The notes: generated by a model not told the origin, from the letters alone. A stretch of DNA of 64,000 nucleotides from Alkalibacillus almallahensis (GCF_011761495.1 NZ_JAASRU010000012.1:1-64000); one strand, 5' to 3'. Positions 41,235 to 49,318 are shown, numbered from the stretch's first letter. Program-made: numbers and translations.

Positions 41235-41633
41235 TTAATCGCTAATATGAAGTTCTTCTGTCTCATCCAAACCAGTAATAGGTAGCCCTTCACTTCTATA
41301 CGCTATTTTAGAATCAAGTAATAAAGCTCCAAATTCATCATTCTCCACATCTTCATGAATTCGTATGTAGGCAGCGTATAAGTTTAGGCCATCAAATGTA
41401 TCAGTGTCTCTAACCTCTTCTGATAAATGTTCTGCAAGATTTTCTAATTGTTCAGGATCGTCGCTGTCTGTTACTGCTCGCACACGTAATACATTTTCTC
41501 GTTCGTCATCTTCCTCAACAATTTCATATTCAGGTATGTTCTTACTGTCCTCAGTAACACCAACAATGACAATGAAAGCTAATAATACAACAAAAATTCC
41601 TGCAATAACTTTGAAAGTTTTGCTTCTAAACAT
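41235..41633 (-). CDS. Membrane-anchored phage protein, unknown function
   Basis: A 132-residue acidic protein with one N-terminal membrane segment (VIAGIFVVLLAFIVIVGV), so the rest is probably outside the cell. I do not recognise a family. It lies between the repressor side and immA, in the region where lysogens carry cargo such as superinfection-exclusion genes; that role is only a positional guess. It starts 13 bases after the preceding gene, with GGAG upstream, and ends at a terminator. Confidence 0.6.
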   Translation of the reverse strand: MFRSKTFKVIAGIFVVLLAFIVIVGVTEDSKNIPEYEIVEEDDERENVLRVRAVTDSDDPEQLENLAEHLSEEVRDTDTFDGLNLYAAYIRIHEDVENDEFGALLLDSKIAYRSEGLPITGLDETEELHISD

Positions 41634-41646
41634 TATATATTCTCCT

Positions 41647-42243
41647 TCACGTATTCAGCTTTTTTTCTAACCTTTTCCTTCTTCCCTCAAAACCACCTTT
41701 TGTTCCATCTTTCAGTTGTAGTGATAATGCTATGTCGCAGATTTCTATAGCTTCTTGATATCTTTCTTGGTTCTCGAATATTATAGATAATCTTTTGAAA
41801 GACGGTATACTTGGAGGAACGAATTCATTGGTATGTTCCAGTATCTCGTAATGTTCATATTTCATTTCTTCCAATACATCCGGTGCTAACCTAATACTCT
41901 CTTTACACAATTCAATACAATCATCCAATGCATCATCATCGCTGTACCTTAAACCGTAATAGTAATCTATCATCATGTTTAAAAGAAAATGTTTGCGAAT
42001 TATAGTATTTTTACATAATTCATAAGCTTTGGCTAGATGGTCTTTTGCGATACGTTCATTTACGTACATATTCTCTTGCGCAATTCGCTCATGTTCTAGA
42101 TATTTTTCATGCCAATCAGGTCTCTTGTTATACTCAGAAAATTTTCTGGTTTTTCTAAGACTATCATCTAGGTGGCTATCCTTATTTTCTTGTGTCTTGT
42201 TTGATTCTTGAATCAGATTCTTTATAAATTTAAATAACCCCAT
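41647..42243 (-). CDS. TPR-like helical phage protein, unknown function
   Basis: A 198-residue helical, charged protein. The central and C-terminal parts (KAYELCKNTI..., ALDDCIELCKESIRLAP, RYQEAIEICDIALSL) look like tetratricopeptide-type helix pairs. Genes of this kind recur next to repressors in Firmicute prophages and may modulate lysogeny, but no function is established. The start is ATG 42243 with GGGAGGGAG upstream. It may form a unit with the following membrane protein gene, but a terminator separates it from the repressor gene upstream. Confidence 0.6.
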   Translation of the reverse strand: MGLFKFIKNLIQESNKTQENKDSHLDDSLRKTRKFSEYNKRPDWHEKYLEHERIAQENMYVNERIAKDHLAKAYELCKNTIIRKHFLLNMMIDYYYGLRYSDDDALDDCIELCKESIRLAPDVLEEMKYEHYEILEHTNEFVPPSIPSFKRLSIIFENQERYQEAIEICDIALSLQLKDGTKGGFEGRRKRLEKKLNT

Positions 42244-42270
42244 TTTGCTCCCTCCCTGTTTATGAAAAAT

Positions 42271-42295
42271 AAACACACTAGCTATAGTGTGTTTT
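42271..42295 (-). terminator. Terminator after the repressor gene
   Basis: AAACACACTA and TAGTGTGTTT pair around GCTA. On the minus strand a TTTATTTTTC tail follows. Confidence 0.85.
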
Positions 42296-42312
42296 GGTTA
42301 ACTAATAAAACA

Positions 42313-42699
42313 TTATTCCTCATTCTTCTTCTGAGACTGCTCATATATAAATTGAAAATATGATTCCAGTTGTTTCATTTCTTCTGGACCCATCTGCTTC
42401 CACTTCTCGATATCGAAGAAACCCGAATCCTCAATGCCATATTTCTCTAGCAAACGATTGTGTTCTGCTATGGGATCGAAGTCATTACCCTGTTCTTTAT
42501 CAGTTTTCCCTAAAAGGTAATCGACAGTGACATCTAAAACACTGGACAATTTCTCTAACGTCGAAAAATCGGGTTCTCTGACACCACTCTCATATTTAGC
42601 GATAGTTGAATAAGATACACCGACTTTGTTAGCTAAAATTTCTCTAGACATTTTTTCTTTTTCTCTTAATTTTTTTAGTCTGTGACTAAAGTTATTCAT
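42313..42699 (-). CDS. Phage CI-like repressor (HTH XRE family)
   Basis: A 128-residue repressor. The N-terminal XRE helix-turn-helix (about 5-60) contains REILANKVGVSYSTIAKYESGVREPDFSTL, and the C-terminal 65 residues are charged and helical. There is no LexA-type autocleavage peptidase domain, consistent with inactivation by the ImmA-like protease in this prophage instead. ATG 42699 has GGAGG seven bases upstream; the ATG at 42705 is too close to it. It diverges from the Cro-like gene, with GGAC-N5-GTCC operators between them. Confidence 0.85.
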   Translation of the reverse strand: MNNFSHRLKKLREKEKMSREILANKVGVSYSTIAKYESGVREPDFSTLEKLSSVLDVTVDYLLGKTDKEQGNDFDPIAEHNRLLEKYGIEDSGFFDIEKWKQMGPEEMKQLESYFQFIYEQSQKKNEE

Positions 42700-42732
42700 T
42701 TTCATGCCTCCATTAAGGCTGATTTTACACTA

Positions 42733-42764
42733 TTTGTCCAACTCCTAAAATATTTTTGGACAAA
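42733..42764. promoter_or_regulatory. Diverging half-operators near the repressor promoter
   Basis: TTTGTCCAA (42733-42741) and TTGGACAAA (42756-42764) are inverted copies of the operator half-site, each lacking a good partner. GGACAAAA in the right copy is identical to the start of the operator at 42820. They may be weak repressor-side sites. Confidence 0.5.
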
Positions 42765-42779
42765 ATGGGTAGAAAAGTG

Positions 42780-42808
42780 TTGACTTTGGACGTTGTGTCC
42801 ATTATAGT
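42780..42808 (+). promoter_or_regulatory. Rightward early promoter of the prophage
   Basis: TTGACT (42780-42785), a 17-base spacer, TATAGT (42803-42808). The first operator palindrome lies wholly inside the spacer. Confidence 0.85.
42788..42800 (+). promoter_or_regulatory. Repressor operator 1
   Basis: GGACGTTGTGTCC, a GGAC-N5-GTCC palindrome inside the early promoter spacer. Confidence 0.8.
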
Positions 42809-42819
42809 ATTAATTAACA

Positions 42820-42832
42820 GGACAAAACGTCC
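42820..42832 (+). promoter_or_regulatory. Repressor operator 2
   Basis: GGACAAAACGTCC, the same GGAC-N5-GTCC form, 32 bases (about three helical turns) from operator 1 and just before the Cro-like gene. Confidence 0.8.
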
Positions 42833-42854
42833 AAATGTTAGGGGGGGTGTGAAC

Positions 42855-43094
42855 ATGCGCGTCAACTTAAGGAACACACGAATCAAGCAAGGTTACAAGG
42901 ATGTTGACAAGTTAGCTAATGCTATTGGAATATCAGCATCTTATTACTACAAGATAGAGCAAGGTAAAAGAACACCAGGGATTGATTTAGCGAAAAAAAT
43001 TGCCGATGTATTAGATCAAACAGTCGATGATCTTTTTTTAAATCAAAACTTGGACGAAATGTCCAGAAAACAAAAAGAACAGGAGGTGTGTTAA
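42855..43094 (+). CDS. Cro-like regulator (HTH XRE family)
   Basis: A 79-residue DNA-binding protein: an XRE helix-turn-helix over most of its length (RNTRIKQGYKDVDKLANAIGISASYYYKIEQGKRTP) followed by a charged tail. It is the first gene of the rightward early operon, facing the repressor, so a Cro-type role is likely. ATG 42855 has AGGGGGGGTG upstream. A third operator-like palindrome lies within its last codons (43052-43064). Confidence 0.82.
   Translation: MRVNLRNTRIKQGYKDVDKLANAIGISASYYYKIEQGKRTPGIDLAKKIADVLDQTVDDLFLNQNLDEMSRKQKEQEVC
43052..43064 (+). promoter_or_regulatory. Third operator-like palindrome inside the Cro-like gene
   Basis: GGACGAAATGTCC has the same GGAC-N5-GTCC form as operators 1 and 2, about 230-260 bases downstream. 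Confidence 0.6.
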
Positions 43095-43319
43095 ATGGAC
43101 CACGATGTAGATCATGCAATCTTTTTCAACAAAGTCAAGAAAGCTAGAGACTCTTTAAATGGATTAACTAAAGAAGAAAGAAAGTTAGCCATTAGTTTTC
43201 TGCAGCAGACTTTAGATCTTGAAGAAAGCGATTGTTCAGCCACTGTTGAGTTTAAACCTAGTGGCGAAAAGATAGCCCAAAATGTTGAAAAAATTCATTC
43301 ACAAATTTCAAGGAGGTGA
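43095..43319 (+). CDS. Small helical phage early protein, unknown function
   Basis: A 74-residue charged helical protein (FFNKVKKARDSLNGLTKEERKLAISFLQQ). I do not recognise a family. The ATG directly follows the stop codon of the Cro-like gene, with AGGAGG inside that gene's end, so translation is coupled. It belongs to the early operon. Confidence 0.6.
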   Translation: MDHDVDHAIFFNKVKKARDSLNGLTKEERKLAISFLQQTLDLEESDCSATVEFKPSGEKIAQNVEKIHSQISRR

Positions 43320-43323
43320 AATC

Positions 43324-43635
43324 ATGCTCTCGATCGACACCAACGAATTAGAACAATCCATTGAACAGATCATCGAATCATCAGTCAACAAAGCAATTGA
43401 AAAACACGCATTGAAAGAACAATTACCACCGATTTTAACACGAAAAGAGTTTATGGAACTGGTTGGGATTAGCAATACCAAATGTAACGAACTGTTTCAT
43501 CGTGAGGATTTCCCAGTTATTCGAGATTTTGGTCATCCAAGAGTGCCAACAAAAGAGCTTATGGAATGGATATCTTTCAACACAGAGTGGAGCCGAAAAC
43601 ATTTTACCAATCAAGACTTCAAATCCGTGATCTAG
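43324..43635 (+). CDS. Excisionase-like/DUF771 phage protein
   Basis: A 103-residue protein. The helical N-terminus (SIDTNELEQSIEQIIESSVNKAIEK) is followed by a winged-helix-like block: LPPILTRKEFMELVGISNTKCNELFHREDFPVIRDFGHPRVPTKELMEWI. This order is typical of the DUF771/MerR-like excisionase group in Bacillus and Staphylococcus phages. It may bind attachment or operator DNA. ATG 43324 has AAGGAGGTG upstream and lies four bases after the previous stop. Confidence 0.7.
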   Translation: MLSIDTNELEQSIEQIIESSVNKAIEKHALKEQLPPILTRKEFMELVGISNTKCNELFHREDFPVIRDFGHPRVPTKELMEWISFNTEWSRKHFTNQDFKSVI

Positions 43636-43688
43636 TTTCATCTTATCAATCAATCAAATCAAAAAAGGTATAAGGGAGAGGAAAATTT

Positions 43689-44213
43689 ATGGCACAAGGT
43701 AGAGGAAGATCTGCTAAACGCTTGAGGGAAGCACGTAAAGAAAAAGGACAAACACAGCTACAACTATCGCTAGATACTTACCAATCAAGAGAGTCGGTAA
43801 CTAAGCAGGAAAACGAAGAGTTCAGAGTGCAACCGCATTTAGCGAAATATTTCACTGAAGAATACAACGATCCACGCGTAGCTATCGAGGCGGCTCATGA
43901 GTACACCGGTTGGGGAACGCCTTGGCTAGACGGTGCAGCGTTTGATGATCATCGAGCATCAGTGTTGTTACAAACCAAACGAGAAGTTCAAGAAGCTCTA
44001 GACAAAATAGACGACGTTAACGTTGCTAAGAATCCAAATACCATAGCTGAATATGAGCGAAGCGAAATACGAGATTTGCTAGTTGAGTCAGCTGAGGCTA
44101 TGACATTTATCAAGCAAGAAATAGCAATCATGTGTAAGGACTATCGATTTGACTGGATGGAGCTTTGGGATGAGGTTAACAACCGTCTTAAGTCACGCCA
44201 GTACATTAAATAA
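43689..44213 (+). CDS. Phage HTH-domain protein, unknown function
   Basis: A 174-residue protein starting with a basic XRE-like helix-turn-helix (SAKRLREARKEKGQTQLQLSLDTYQSRESVTKQE, about 7-41), followed by a longer helical domain with several conserved aromatic residues (YTGWGTPWLDG, YRFDWMELWDEV). Similar proteins occur in early regions of Bacillaceae prophages as transcriptional regulators. Target and role are unknown. AGGGAGAGG precedes the ATG. Confidence 0.65.
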   Translation: MAQGRGRSAKRLREARKEKGQTQLQLSLDTYQSRESVTKQENEEFRVQPHLAKYFTEEYNDPRVAIEAAHEYTGWGTPWLDGAAFDDHRASVLLQTKREVQEALDKIDDVNVAKNPNTIAEYERSEIRDLLVESAEAMTFIKQEIAIMCKDYRFDWMELWDEVNNRLKSRQYIK

Positions 44214-44226
44214 AGGAGGCATTCAA

Positions 44227-44421
44227 ATGAGTTTAGGTGAGTTGTCGAAATGGGAGAAGCGATTAGAAGAGGCGTTGAAAAGTCCATTTAAGATTTATCG
44301 ATTAGATAACATTTTGAGAGATATGAGAGACGCTTACGATTTGCAGAATCCAAAGAATCATCGTGAATTGAAATTCTATCGCAAGGTTGAACAACACTTA
44401 CTAGATGCGGAGGTAGCCTAA
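44227..44421 (+). CDS. Small helical phage protein, unknown function
   Basis: A 64-residue charged helical protein (SLGELSKWEKRLEEALKSPFKIYRL). Not recognised. ATG 44227 has AAAGGAGG upstream; the frame upstream of it has no site. The stop overlaps the next start by one base (TAATG). Confidence 0.6.
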   Translation: MSLGELSKWEKRLEEALKSPFKIYRLDNILRDMRDAYDLQNPKNHRELKFYRKVEQHLLDAEVA

Positions 44422-44681
44422 TGGAACGTGAACAACAATTAGAAGCAGAGATCAGAAAAGAAGAAAGCTGCATTGATTATTTATTTAGCCGACTAGATAT
44501 CGAACTTGACCATCGGAATTACGATAACGCATTAGCACTTAATGAAGATCTAATCAAATCTATGCAGCGTGCTCGTAAGTTAAAACATGAATTTAACTAC
44601 ATGAAGCATCTACAAAGCGTAGCACAACAAATGCAAGCCGATGGCATCAACGCACAAATAATCTTTTGGCCAAAAAAATAA
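44421..44681 (+). CDS. Small helical phage protein, unknown function
   Basis: An 86-residue, highly charged helical protein with probable coiled coil (residues 1-65). Not recognised. It overlaps the preceding gene by one base and is read in the same early operon. A hairpin (ACCGCT/AGCGGT) follows its stop without a T-run. Confidence 0.6.
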   Translation: MEREQQLEAEIRKEESCIDYLFSRLDIELDHRNYDNALALNEDLIKSMQRARKLKHEFNYMKHLQSVAQQMQADGINAQIIFWPKK

Positions 44682-44727
44682 CCGCTTGGCAGAGCGGTCA
44701 TTAGAAAGACTGGATAAAAAACTTCTA

Positions 44728-44755
44728 TCACGTCTATTATAACTTTTTGACGTGA
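44728..44755 (+). promoter_or_regulatory. Inverted repeat before the recombination genes
   Basis: TCACGTC and GACGTGA flank a 14-base AT-rich centre, about 20-45 bases before the SbcC-like start. It may be an operator or a promoter-associated hairpin for the recombination module. Confidence 0.4.
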
Positions 44756-44776
44756 CGGGAGCAAGGAGGAAAAAGC

Positions 44777-46759
44777 ATGGATATTAAACTATTGAATTTG
44801 AAGTTAGTTAACTTCAAAGGTGTTAAAGAATTCGAGCTCAACGCAGAAGGGCAAAACGTGAAAGTTTATGGTGATAACGCAACTGGTAAAACGACGATTG
44901 CAGATGGGTTCCAATGGTTACTATTTGATAAAGACAGCAGCAACAAGAAGGATTTTCAGATTAAGCAAGTTGATGAACATGGACAAGAATTACACAACTT
45001 AGATCACGAAGTTGAAGCAACCTTCTTAATTAACAATCAAGAGTTAACACTGAAGAAAGTTTACAAAGAGAAATGGACTAAAAAACGCGGTTCGGTTAAC
45101 AAAGAGTTCTCAGGTCATACAACCGACTATTTTATTGATGGTGTTCCAAGCAAAAAGAAAGAATTTGCCGACAAGGTCGCTGAGATTATCGATGAAGACG
45201 TATTTAAGCTTTTAACGTCACCAAGTTACTTTAATGAACAACTTCACTGGAAAGATCGTCGTAACACTTTATTAGAAGTTGCTGGGGACGTATCGGATGA
45301 AGAGGTCTACTCATCCAACCATGACTTAGAAAAGCTTAAAGACATCTTAGACAATCGTTCAGTCGATGATCATAAGAAAGTGATTGCTTCCAAGCGTAAA
45401 GAGATCAACGAAGAATTAGAACGCATTCCCGTTCGGATTGATGAAATTAACCGCAATTTACCTGATGTAAACGGATTAACAAAAGAAGGTATTCAACAAT
45501 CACTAGACAGCTACCAACAAGAGATTGATCAATACCAATCGAAAATCAATGATATTCTAAACGGCTCAGACATTAACAACTTGAAAAAGAAATTAAGTGA
45601 CATTGATTTAGAAGTATCCAACCTTAAAAACGAATACGAGCAGCAAGGACAGGCTGAACTAAATAAGACGAAAATTTCGAAGCAAGAACAAGAGTCTAAC
45701 AAGTCCATTATTCAATCCAAAATCGACACAGCAGAGCAACAAATTGAGCGTAAAAAGAAAGTCATCACTGATAACGAAGCTGAGATGGAACGTTTAAGAA
45801 ACGATTATCACGAGGTTAGTCAGGAAGAATTCGAGCATGACGAGGAATGTGAATGCCCAACATGTGGTCAAGAGTTGCCTGAAGAACAAGTTGAAGCTTC
45901 TCGTCGAAAAGCTGAGGAAGAATTCAACAAACTCAAGTCTAGAAAGCTTGAGAAAATTCAAAGCGATGGCATAGCGCTAAAACAAAAAAATGACAATCTG
46001 AAAGTCGAAATTGAGAACCTTCAGGCTGAGATTAATAAGTACCAAGAGCAAATAAATGAGATTGATAAGCTCATCAAAAAGTGTGACGACAAGATTAGTG
46101 AACTTGAAAATCAAGTTGTAGATGCGACGGAAACGAAAGCGTATCAAGAGAAGATGAAAGAGCGCCAAGACATTGAAGCTAAGATTGCTGATTACCAATC
46201 ATCTATAGAGCCATCAATCCAAGAGAATGAAACCAACATCCAAGACTTAAAAGAAAAACAAAAGGGGCTGCAAGCTGATCTAAGTAAATTAGAGCAAGCT
46301 GAAACAAGCCAAAAACGGATAGCTGAATTGGAACAACAAGAGAAGGATTTAGCAGCTGAATTTGAACAGCTTGAAGAAGAGTTGTATCTAGCAGAAGAGT
46401 TCATTCGAACGAAAGTGAACTTGCTGGAAGGTAAGATCAACGACAAATTCAAGTACGCACGCTTCAAGCTATTTAAAGAAAACATTAACGGCGGTTTAGA
46501 AGAGACGTGCGAAACACTTTATGAAGGTGTTCCGTATTCAAGCGGATTGAATAACGCAGCGCGAATCAATGTTGGATTAGACATTATCAATACGCTATCT
46601 GATCACTACGGCTTCAATGCCCCAATTTTTGTTGATAACGCAGAAGCCGTTACAGAGTTAATTGACACAAACGCTCAAACGATTAGCTTAGTCGTTTCTG
46701 AACAAGATAAAGCGTTACGAGTAGAACAACCTGAACAAAATCAAAAGGAGGCAGTTTAA
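44777..46759 (+). CDS. SbcC/Rad50-like AAA ATPase of the phage recombination module
   Basis: A 660-residue SMC-like ATPase. The N-terminal Walker A is GDNATGKTT (32-40), followed by long coiled-coil arms (about 190-350 and 375-570) meeting at a zinc hook with CECPTCGQE (about 358-366). The C-terminal ATPase half has YSSGLNNAARINVGLDI (signature-like) and APIFVDNAEAV (Walker B with D-N in place of D-E). Such proteins precede recT in Firmicute phages. No SbcD-type nuclease subunit is beside it. A role in DNA end processing is inferred. AGGAGG precedes the ATG. Confidence 0.85.
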   Translation: MDIKLLNLKLVNFKGVKEFELNAEGQNVKVYGDNATGKTTIADGFQWLLFDKDSSNKKDFQIKQVDEHGQELHNLDHEVEATFLINNQELTLKKVYKEKWTKKRGSVNKEFSGHTTDYFIDGVPSKKKEFADKVAEIIDEDVFKLLTSPSYFNEQLHWKDRRNTLLEVAGDVSDEEVYSSNHDLEKLKDILDNRSVDDHKKVIASKRKEINEELERIPVRIDEINRNLPDVNGLTKEGIQQSLDSYQQEIDQYQSKINDILNGSDINNLKKKLSDIDLEVSNLKNEYEQQGQAELNKTKISKQEQESNKSIIQSKIDTAEQQIERKKKVITDNEAEMERLRNDYHEVSQEEFEHDEECECPTCGQELPEEQVEASRRKAEEEFNKLKSRKLEKIQSDGIALKQKNDNLKVEIENLQAEINKYQEQINEIDKLIKKCDDKISELENQVVDATETKAYQEKMKERQDIEAKIADYQSSIEPSIQENETNIQDLKEKQKGLQADLSKLEQAETSQKRIAELEQQEKDLAAEFEQLEEELYLAEEFIRTKVNLLEGKINDKFKYARFKLFKENINGGLEETCETLYEGVPYSSGLNNAARINVGLDIINTLSDHYGFNAPIFVDNAEAVTELIDTNAQTISLVVSEQDKALRVEQPEQNQKEAV

Positions 46760-46951
46760 ATGGGTGAACATGTGATTGTCTTAGAAATTTCAAATGCAAC
46801 AGAAGAGCAAATCCAAACGGGACTAGGAAAAGCTTTTGCAGACTTTTGTTCCGAAAATATAGGAACTGGAATTAAAGCCAATGTTCTAACAGAAAAAGCT
46901 GCCGAAGAAGTAACAAATATCATTCATGAGGAGGAATCTTACAATGAGTAA
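46760..46951 (+). CDS. Small phage protein between the ATPase and RecT
   Basis: A 63-residue acidic protein (VIVLEISNATEEQIQTGLGKAF). Not recognised. Its ATG directly follows the ATPase stop, with AGGAGG in that gene's end, and its last eight bases overlap recT. The tight coupling suggests a part in the same recombination function. Confidence 0.6.
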   Translation: MGEHVIVLEISNATEEQIQTGLGKAFADFCSENIGTGIKANVLTEKAAEEVTNIIHEEESYNE

Positions 46952-47861
46952 CAATCAAAATCAACTGGCATTAGTTAAAAAGGACACGGTAGACGTTGTA
47001 GCAGATAAGGTTAAAACATTCCAAGAGCAGGGTGAGCTTCATTTCCCTGCTAACTACAGTCCAGAGAACGCTATGAAGAGCGCTTGGCTAAAAATGCAAG
47101 AAGTTAAAGACAAGAGTGGTAATCCTGTTTTAGAAACATGCTCACGCGACAGTGTCGCTAACGCATTGCTCAATATGGTCGTGCAAGGACTTAACCCATC
47201 TAAAAATCAAGGTTACTTTATTGCTTATGGAAAGACGCTGACATTCCAACGCTCATATTTCGGTACGATGGCGGTGACTAAGCGCGTAACAGGGGCTAAG
47301 AGCATTGACGCTAACGTGATTTATGACGGTGATAAAGTCGATTACGAAATGAAGAATGGTCGAGTGAAGAACCTAGAGCACAAACAAGAATTCGGCAACA
47401 TCAACAAAGATAATATTATCGGTGCTTACTGCATGATTGATCTGGGCGATGGTGATGTTTATACAGAGCTCATGACGATGGACGAAATTCGTCAAGCTTG
47501 GAGCCAATCGCAAATGTGGGGCAAAGGTCAACAAAAAGAAAAAGAGGGTTCGACACACGATAACTTCAAGCAGGAAATGGCTAAGAAAACGGTTATCAAT
47601 CGTGCTTGTAAGAAGTTCATCAATTCTAGTGATGACGGTAGCCTCGTGATCAATCACTTTAATCAAACGGATGAAGCGGTTGAAGAAGCGCAGCTTGAAC
47701 AAGAACTAGAACAGAATGCCAATTCAGAGATTATCGATATTGAGTATAATGAAACGCCACAAAACGATCAACAAGAAGACCAGTCGGAAAATGAAGCTAT
47801 TTACGATGCGGTTGATCAACAGGAAGAGCAAGCGACTGGAACAGACGGACCAGGGTTTTAA
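46944..47861 (+). CDS. recT: RecT-family single-strand annealing protein
   Basis: A 305-residue RecT protein. The conserved core is at about 40-230, including FPANYSPENAMKSAWLKMQE, ALLNMVVQGLNPSKNQGYFIAYG and FGTMAVTKRVTGAK; an acidic Gln-rich tail (about 245-305) probably contacts SSB or other partners. RecT anneals complementary single strands during phage recombination. The start is ATG 46944 with GAGGAGG upstream. Instead of the usual YqaJ or RecE exonuclease, it sits between an SbcC-like ATPase and an MBL-fold protein. Confidence 0.92.
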   Translation: MSNNQNQLALVKKDTVDVVADKVKTFQEQGELHFPANYSPENAMKSAWLKMQEVKDKSGNPVLETCSRDSVANALLNMVVQGLNPSKNQGYFIAYGKTLTFQRSYFGTMAVTKRVTGAKSIDANVIYDGDKVDYEMKNGRVKNLEHKQEFGNINKDNIIGAYCMIDLGDGDVYTELMTMDEIRQAWSQSQMWGKGQQKEKEGSTHDNFKQEMAKKTVINRACKKFINSSDDGSLVINHFNQTDEAVEEAQLEQELEQNANSEIIDIEYNETPQNDQQEDQSENEAIYDAVDQQEEQATGTDGPGF

Positions 47862-47862
47862 C

Positions 47863-48564
47863 ATGATTGATATTCAAGTAGTTGGTTCAAGTAGTAAAGG
47901 CAACGCCTATCTTATTACAGATGGGCGTACGCCGATACTTTTAGAATGTGGCGTTAAATTCAAGGATATACAGCGAGCCATAGGCTTTAAAACGAGCGAT
48001 TTAGCAGGGTGCTTAATCACACATGAACACAACGATCACTGTGCAGCACTCAAAGATGTAACGAAAGCAGGCATTGATTGTTATATGAGTCCAGGAACAG
48101 CCGAAGCAATCAATCATAACCATCACAGAGTTAAAACAGTAACAAACAAACAGGCTTTTAAATTAGGCACATGGACCATTTTACCGTTTGATGTGCAGCA
48201 TGATGTATCAGAACCATTAGGCTTTCTGTTGGCTAATCAAGACGGTGAGAAACTGTTATTTGCAACGGACACCTATTACATCAAATACAAGTTCAAGGGG
48301 CTTACACACGTCTTAGTTGAATGCAATTACAGCCTAGATATCCTAAACGACAATATAGCAACTGAAAGAGTACCTAAGTTGATGAAAAAGCGTCTACTAC
48401 GATCGCATTTTAGTCTAGAGAACGTGAAGGGCTTTTTAAAAGCCAACGATCTATCAAAGGTTCAAACGATTTACTTGCTGCATCTCAGCGATAACAACAG
48501 TGATGAACAACGGTTTAAAGAAGAAGTACAAGCCTTAACTGGAAAGCCAGTTTATGTAGCGTAA
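47863..48564 (+). CDS. MBL-fold metallohydrolase, probable phage nuclease
   Basis: A 233-residue metallo-beta-lactamase-fold protein with the metal motif THEHNDH (His54, His56, Asp58, His59), a later metal His in DVQHDVSEP and Asp in FATDTYYI. It resembles the YycJ-type group of phosphodiesterases and nucleases. Phages often carry it after recT, where it may supply the nuclease. That role is inferred from position. ATG 47863 follows the recT stop by one base with only a weak AGGG site, implying translational coupling. Confidence 0.85.
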   Translation: MIDIQVVGSSSKGNAYLITDGRTPILLECGVKFKDIQRAIGFKTSDLAGCLITHEHNDHCAALKDVTKAGIDCYMSPGTAEAINHNHHRVKTVTNKQAFKLGTWTILPFDVQHDVSEPLGFLLANQDGEKLLFATDTYYIKYKFKGLTHVLVECNYSLDILNDNIATERVPKLMKKRLLRSHFSLENVKGFLKANDLSKVQTIYLLHLSDNNSDEQRFKEEVQALTGKPVYVA

Positions 48565-48580
48565 AGAAGGTGAGTAATTA

Positions 48581-49303
48581 ATGAATTATTTAAAGGAGAT
48601 TAATGCATTTTATGATCAGCTCGAACTAAACCCACTTTCATCATCCGCAATTGCTTTATGGCACACATTGATGCACATAAACAATAAGGCAGGATGGAAA
48701 GAACAGTTTACGGTAGCTGCATCAGTATTATGTATGAAATCCGGTTTAAAAGAAGGAACCTTCAAAAAAGCACGTAATGAATTAAAGCAGAAAAACTACA
48801 TTGATTTTATGTCTCGAAAAGGAAATCAATCGGCAATATATATTATCCATTCTAATTTGTCGTCAAATAATGACCGCAGTATTAGCCATAATAGTATCGG
48901 CAGTAGTGACCACAGTGATAGCCACAATGGTAGCGCATTAGTTAAACAGAAACGAAACGAAACTGAAACGAAACATAATGAGCTAGCTAGCGCGCGCGTA
49001 TACCAACAAGCTCAAAAGTATTTTTTAAACATCAATGCCAAAGATCAAGATCTGCTAGATAGCTATATTGATGACTTAGGTGGCGAATTGGTACTCGAAG
49101 CTATGGATCGTGCTCATCAAAATGGCGCAAGACTTAAATACGCTGCAGGTATTATGAACGACTGGTATCGGAAGGGCATTACGGACATGGACGCAGTAAG
49201 GCGTGATGACGAAAAATTTGAGTCTTATAAACAACAACGTCAATCACAGCCTAAAACGGCTAACGGAATGCCTGACTATGATCCACAAATTGATGGATTT
49301 TAA
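48581..49303 (+). CDS. Phage replication initiator with winged-helix and DnaD-like domain
   Basis: A 240-residue protein. The N-terminal winged-helix part (about 1-85) contains SSSAIALWHTLMHINNKAGWKEQFTVA, typical of phage DnaD-like initiators. A Ser/Asn/His-rich linker (about 95-130) follows, then a DnaD C-terminal domain (about 150-205: LLDSYIDDLGGELVLEAMDRA...RLKYAAGIMNDWYRKG). It would load the helicase system with the DnaC-like product of the next gene. The linker DNA holds repeats that may be the replication origin. AAGGTGAG precedes the ATG. Confidence 0.82.
   Translation: MNYLKEINAFYDQLELNPLSSSAIALWHTLMHINNKAGWKEQFTVAASVLCMKSGLKEGTFKKARNELKQKNYIDFMSRKGNQSAIYIIHSNLSSNNDRSISHNSIGSSDHSDSHNGSALVKQKRNETETKHNELASARVYQQAQKYFLNINAKDQDLLDSYIDDLGGELVLEAMDRAHQNGARLKYAAGIMNDWYRKGITDMDAVRRDDEKFESYKQQRQSQPKTANGMPDYDPQIDGF
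48871..48995. repeat. Candidate phage replication origin inside the initiator gene
   Basis: Two 26-base near-repeats start at 48871 and 48907 (TGACCGCAGT... and TGACCACAGT..., five differences), 36 bases apart. They are followed by a run of GAAAC repeats (48951-48980) and CTAGCTAGCGCGCGCG. Iterons plus direct repeats within an initiator gene is the layout of lambda-type origins. Confidence 0.5.
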
Positions 49304-49318
49304 GGGGGAGTGAAAGAC

